From Pyrenochaeta sp. MPI-SDFR-AT-0127 (taxonomy: Eukaryota > Ascomycota > Dothideomycetes > Pleosporales > Cucurbitariaceae): a stretch of DNA of 64,000 nt. How positions within the stretch are numbered: position 1 is the first letter of the stretch; every line of letters starts with the position of its first letter. Shown in pieces: positions 60,901-64,000 of this stretch. The DNA is taken from the NCBI GenBank assembly GCA_020747015.1, contig JAGTJM010000010.1, forward strand, positions 372,001-436,000. Direction: 5' to 3'. Below the pieces are notes generated by a model. That model worked only from the letters and a program-made list of their open reading frames with translations. It ran no database searches and had not been told where the DNA came from. Both the position numbers and the translations under genes were made by a program.

Positions 60901-61759
60901 GGCTGGCACCCACATAATGTGCTCTCTGCAGATGTGTGTATCACAGCTCAAGTATCCGAAGATTGGAACTTCACAGCATCTACAACTAGGGGCGAAGGGG
61001 GCGCCAGGTCGTATTGGGGAATCGGAGGTCTGTACACTACCTATCTCGGCACCGCATTGTATCACCTTCTAGGTTCTACCGATGGTATAAGCCCGACTAG
61101 AGATACTATCGAGACATGGTCGTGAACAAGGATTAGATTGAAGTGATTGATTAGGATGACCGCGGACGCCGCAGCAATGAGGCAGAACCTGAGGATACCC
61201 CAAGCTTCGGCGCAGTATCTGTAAGACAGCTCCAAAAAGCTTGTCAAACAACATGTCTCTATCCAATGTATGTGTTGATCAATGGTTTTTCTTGCTTTTT
61301 TTTCTGCTTGGACTTGTCGAAGCCGACTACTCTGAAGGTTGAATGAGCTGTGAAGGGCTGCTTTTAACAGGGCATTTCCCAAGGCTCATAGAAGCCTTGA
61401 TATCAAAAATCAAATTATTTGCGTCATGGAAGCAGCTTGTCGTCTAATTCTCATCCGAGATTAGCAATCAAGTAATGATGCTGGCAATTTACAGCAATAT
61501 GAATTATTATGTAGTACGAGAAAGTATAATTGTACCAAATACCCAAATAAAGAAGAAGTTTTTCACTGTGCCGAAAATCATTGAAAGGCGTCAGGTGTGG
61601 CGAGCACCAAGTGCGGAGGGATTGTGGAGGAGCAGTGCGCACAGGCCTCTTATCGATTGTGCCAGACCCCTGCCGCCGATGCGGAGTGTCATATCTTTTT
61701 CTGGAGTGCAAACAGTCACAGCATCAATTCTCTCACCTTTTCCTCTGCAAAAACACATT
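57990..61759. other. 3.8-kb gene-poor stretch before argininosuccinate lyase
   Basis: No complete gene is supported. A coding-like exon on the minus strand at 58.3-58.6 kb is listed separately. Frames at 59.8-60.2 kb (minus; GGFGLVTPRGVPRGLSYDQK), 60.56-60.79 kb and 60.92-61.13 kb look only weakly protein-like and could not be joined. Much of 58.8-61.6 kb is AT-richer than the rest of the window. The last about 300 bp are the argininosuccinate lyase promoter and leader. Confidence 0.4.
58298..58616 (-). other. Coding-like exon or gene relic
   Basis: Reading the minus strand, one frame gives YIWMLWVDGIS, three stop codons, then NTVVAHIEGGRHFGIYHQVP and further NAVSFAWPNAQSFITKSLTF up to EVAVDEPN and a TAG at 58298. 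The downstream part is long and protein-like. It has no ATG, so a simple search would miss it. Either an intron (AG at about 58496, after CTGTTGTAG) removes the stops, or this is a decayed gene. The protein family was not recognised. Confidence 0.4.
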
Positions 61760-63229
61760 ATGGCGTCTGAAAAGAAAGTAGCAGAGAATATGCTTTGGGG
61801 AGGTCGTTTCACCCGTAAGTCGTCTGAGTGACTCAATTGGTATCTCTTGACTGCTTTCAATTGCTTAATACTAACATTTCCAACAGAGGGCCTCGACCCC
61901 GTTATGGAGCAATACAACGCCTCTCTACCGTACGACCGTCTGTTCTATGCAGAAGATATCGCAGGCTCTATCGCATTCGCTCGCGCTAACAAGAACAATG
62001 GCATCTTAACCGCTGACGAGTTTGCTGCCATCGAGAAGGGTTTCGCACAGATCAAGGAAGAGTGGGCGTCAAATACCTTCGCGGTCAAAGCCAACGATGA
62101 GGACATTCACACAGCTAACGAGAGGAGGCTGAGCGAGGTCATTGGCAAAGAAATTGGCGGAAAGCTACACACAGGGCGGAGCAGGAACGAGCAGGTCGCA
62201 ACTGATATGCGACTCTGGTTGAGGGAACAATTGAGGACACTCGAGGGTTATCTGAAGTTGCTCATTCAGACTTCTGTACAGCGTGCAGAGGCGGAGATTG
62301 ACGTGTTGATTCCTGGCTACACACATCTCCAAAAAGCGCAACCCGTGCGCTGGTCACACTGGATACTCTCTCACGCGACTGCGTTCGCTTCCGAACTCGA
62401 GCGTCTTCGAGAGGTTATACGACGTGTTAATCGCTCTCCTCTCGGCTGCGGCGCACTCGCTGGCAATCCTTTCAACATTGATCGTGATGCCATGGCCAAA
62501 GAGCTGGGCTTCGAGGGCCTCCTCACCAACTCGCTCAATGCTGTAGGCGACCGTGATTTCGTCTTCGAGACCATGCAATGGGGCTCTAGCTTCATGCTCA
62601 AGATGTCTCGCTGGGCTGAAGATTTGATCATCTACTCAAGCCTGGAATTCGGGTTTGTGAGACTTGCAGATGCATACTCCACAGGAAGCTCACTTATGCC
62701 ACAAAAGAAGAACGCAGATTCTTTGGAGTTGATTCGCGGCAAGAGTGGACGTGCGTTTGGACACATGGCTGGCTTGTATGTTACCATCAAAGGCCTTCCA
62801 ACGACTTACAACAAGGATCTACAAGAGTCTGTTGAGCCGTTGATCGACCACATCAAGACTGTCAGCGATTCTATCCAGATCGCAACCGGCGTTTTGTCAA
62901 CCCTTAGCATCAATGCGGAAAAGATGCATGCTGCTTTGGCTCCTGAGATGTTGGCTACAGAGTTCGCAGACTACCTCGTCAGGAAGGGTGTGCCCTTCCG
63001 GGAGGGTCATCACATCTCCGGTCGTGTTGTTGCCTTGGCCGAGGATAACAATATCCCAATGGATAAGCTAAGCTTGGAGCAGCTCAAGGGTATCGACCCG
63101 CGCTTAGGCGACGATGTAGTCGAGTGCTTGGACTATGAACGTGCAGTCGAGTTGAAAAACGCAACAGGTGGCACCAGTAAGAGTGCTGTTCTAGAGCAGG
63201 TTGAAATATTGAAGAAGATTCTTCAGTAA
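61760..63229 (+). CDS. ARG4: Argininosuccinate lyase
   Basis: Last enzyme of arginine biosynthesis: splits argininosuccinate into arginine and fumarate; cytosolic homotetramer of the fumarase/aspartase superfamily. Exons are 61760-61814 and 61887-63229, giving 465 residues, the usual family length. The splice joins GGRFT to QGLDPVMEQYNAS. Landmarks are EDIHTANERRL, HTGRSRNEQVATDMRLW, PGYTHLQKAQPV (catalytic-region His), LGCGALAGNPF, and the superfamily signature GSSLMPQKKNAD with its catalytic serine loop. The first exon is only 55 bp. The 72-bp first intron contains a perfect TGACTCA, the Gcn4/CPC1 cross-pathway control site (61829-61835; see findings). It is convergent with the dioxygenase at the right edge. 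Nothing is broken or missing. Confidence 0.97.
61829..61835. promoter_or_regulatory. Gcn4/CPC1-type site (TGACTCA) in intron 1
   Basis: The palindromic word TGACTCA (within TGAGTGACTCA) lies 15 bp after the 5' splice site of the argininosuccinate lyase intron. It is the consensus of the bZIP regulator of general amino acid control (Gcn4; CPC1/CpcA in moulds). Arginine genes are known targets. A 7-bp word can occur by chance, and position in an intron is unusual, so function is inferred. Confidence 0.45.
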
Positions 63230-63655
63230 GTGTAAAGGTCATGCTTGAAAAATCGCTACAAGGTCAAAAGCATGTTTGGTATGATGAAACACTACGGTTT
63301 AAATGATAGACACGAAAAGATAGGGTCATCTCAACGTAGTAAAATATGCGTACAGAGCGCGATGCAAAATTGGCTTGGCCTCAGTGTTGTGCTCGTCGAT
63401 GATCACACTTCCATACCCGAATCTTCTAGCCACATATTCACTTCATTTATCATCTTAAAACAAAGGGATTCAGATATGGTTTTCCATTTATTGTTCCAAA
63501 ATGGTCGACTGATTCATAAGCGCCTTTAAATGCAGAGTCACTGGCCGCTGAGATACGAGTTCAGGGCTGCTTCCGTCCTAAATGCGCCAACACAAAATAT
63601 TTGTACACTCGCACTTAAGGTCCTACATCACCTCCTGTAACTATGCACAATTTGC
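63230..63655. other. Convergent intergenic region
   Basis: About 0.43 kb holding the 3' UTRs of argininosuccinate lyase and the dioxygenase. Nothing else is seen. Confidence 0.55.
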
Positions 63656-64000
63656 TCACCAGAATTCAGTCTCAGTGTCCATAAGTCCTGGATTCAATAA
63701 TTTTACAGGCTCCTCCATATCCACCCAGCCCATGTAAGGTTTACTTGCCCCAAAGCCTGCAAACCTCTGGATATCTAGCGGCAACTCGCTGATCTTGTTC
63801 AAGTCGTTCGCCAAGTACTGGTTCTCTTCCTGCCGCAAATACCCACGAGTGGCAAATGCAGCATATACTAGACGCTCTTCATCTGTTGTTGTGTTTGATC
63901 CTGCTCCATGGTAGACGCCGCCCAGCATGAAGAAGGCATCACCAGGACTCATCTCAGCATGCGCAAATTGCTCGGGTGAGGCACCGTAAGAAGGTGGTCG
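63656..64000 (-). CDS. Phytanoyl-CoA dioxygenase-like (PhyH) protein, truncated by window edge
   Basis: C-terminal 114 residues of a non-haem iron, 2-oxoglutarate-dependent oxygenase of the PhyH family; the gene continues beyond the right edge. Visible motifs are AEMSPGDAFFMLGGVYHGAG, where the His is the distal iron ligand, then the Arg expected to bind 2-oxoglutarate in DEERLVYAAFATRGYLRQEE. ENQYLANDLNKISELPLDIQ and RFAGFGASKPYMGW close the domain. Fungal members occur both in secondary-metabolite clusters and singly; only the neighbouring sequence to the right could tell. No intron is needed in the visible part, which is in frame up to base 64000. Confidence 0.85.
   Translation of the reverse strand, partial: RPPSYGASPEQFAHAEMSPGDAFFMLGGVYHGAGSNTTTDEERLVYAAFATRGYLRQEENQYLANDLNKISELPLDIQRFAGFGASKPYMGWVDMEEPVKLLNPGLMDTETEFW

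Noticed and set aside
63656..64000. Edge of a secondary-metabolite cluster
   Set aside because: Only a truncated PhyH-type oxygenase is visible; its visible neighbours are primary-metabolism genes and no core synthase is in the window.

Overview
The window is nuclear DNA from a filamentous ascomycete, most likely a Dothideomycete of the Pleosporales type. Genes are split by short introns (mostly 45-65 bp, GT..AG, often with a CTRAC-like branch site). Intergenic stretches are long, there is no operon structure, and fungal families are present: a Zn2Cys6 regulator, a Ste11-type MAPKKK, a fibroin-3-like membrane protein and a RasGEF. The order assignment is inference. I saw no tRNA, rRNA, CRISPR array or intact transposon.

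Layout. 1-5 kb has no supportable gene and leads into a Zn2Cys6 regulator (5.0-6.5 kb). 6.5-12.8 kb is again empty. 12.8-18.1 kb carries, on the minus strand, a MOB1 kinase activator and a large GH63-type glucosidase with tiny 5' exons. 19.5-23.1 kb holds a divergent pair: a multi-pass membrane protein (-) and an eight-exon PAQR/hemolysin-III receptor (+) with an apparent single-base frameshift. 23.4-27.2 kb has a BTB-like protein (-), then COX11 (-) head to head with a HIT zinc-finger protein (+). 29.3-30.5 kb is a zinc alcohol dehydrogenase and 31.5-34.5 kb the Ste11-like kinase, both minus. 36.6-38.5 kb is a DUF7514-like protein, convergent with a Cys-rich fibroin-3-like membrane protein (39.8-41.1 kb). 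42.3-45.4 kb is a protein joining an atypical Ras-like domain to a RasGEF. 47.3-48.5 kb is an ACMSD-type amidohydrolase. 48.9-50.4 kb is a basic, low-complexity protein of unknown function. 54.3-56.3 kb has two tandem small charged proteins sharing one C-terminal motif. 57.3-58.0 kb is a DUF2470 protein. 61.8-63.2 kb is argininosuccinate lyase, and the right edge cuts a PhyH-type dioxygenase.

The genes are mostly independent housekeeping and signalling functions: MAPK and Ras signalling, mitotic-exit/septation (MOB1), cytochrome oxidase assembly, arginine synthesis and carbohydrate processing. They do not form an evident pathway or biosynthetic cluster. The gene-poor stretches (18.9-19.4, 27.2-29.3, 50.4-54.2 and 58.0-61.7 kb) contain AT-rich or coding-like debris that may be decayed genes or repeats.

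I did not find a convincing new system. The observations most worth following are the tandem pair with a shared C-terminal motif, the divergent GTPase domain fused to a RasGEF, the frameshifted receptor, and a Gcn4/CPC1-type site in the first intron of argininosuccinate lyase. Exon boundaries were read by eye from splice consensus, reading phase and family alignment from memory.
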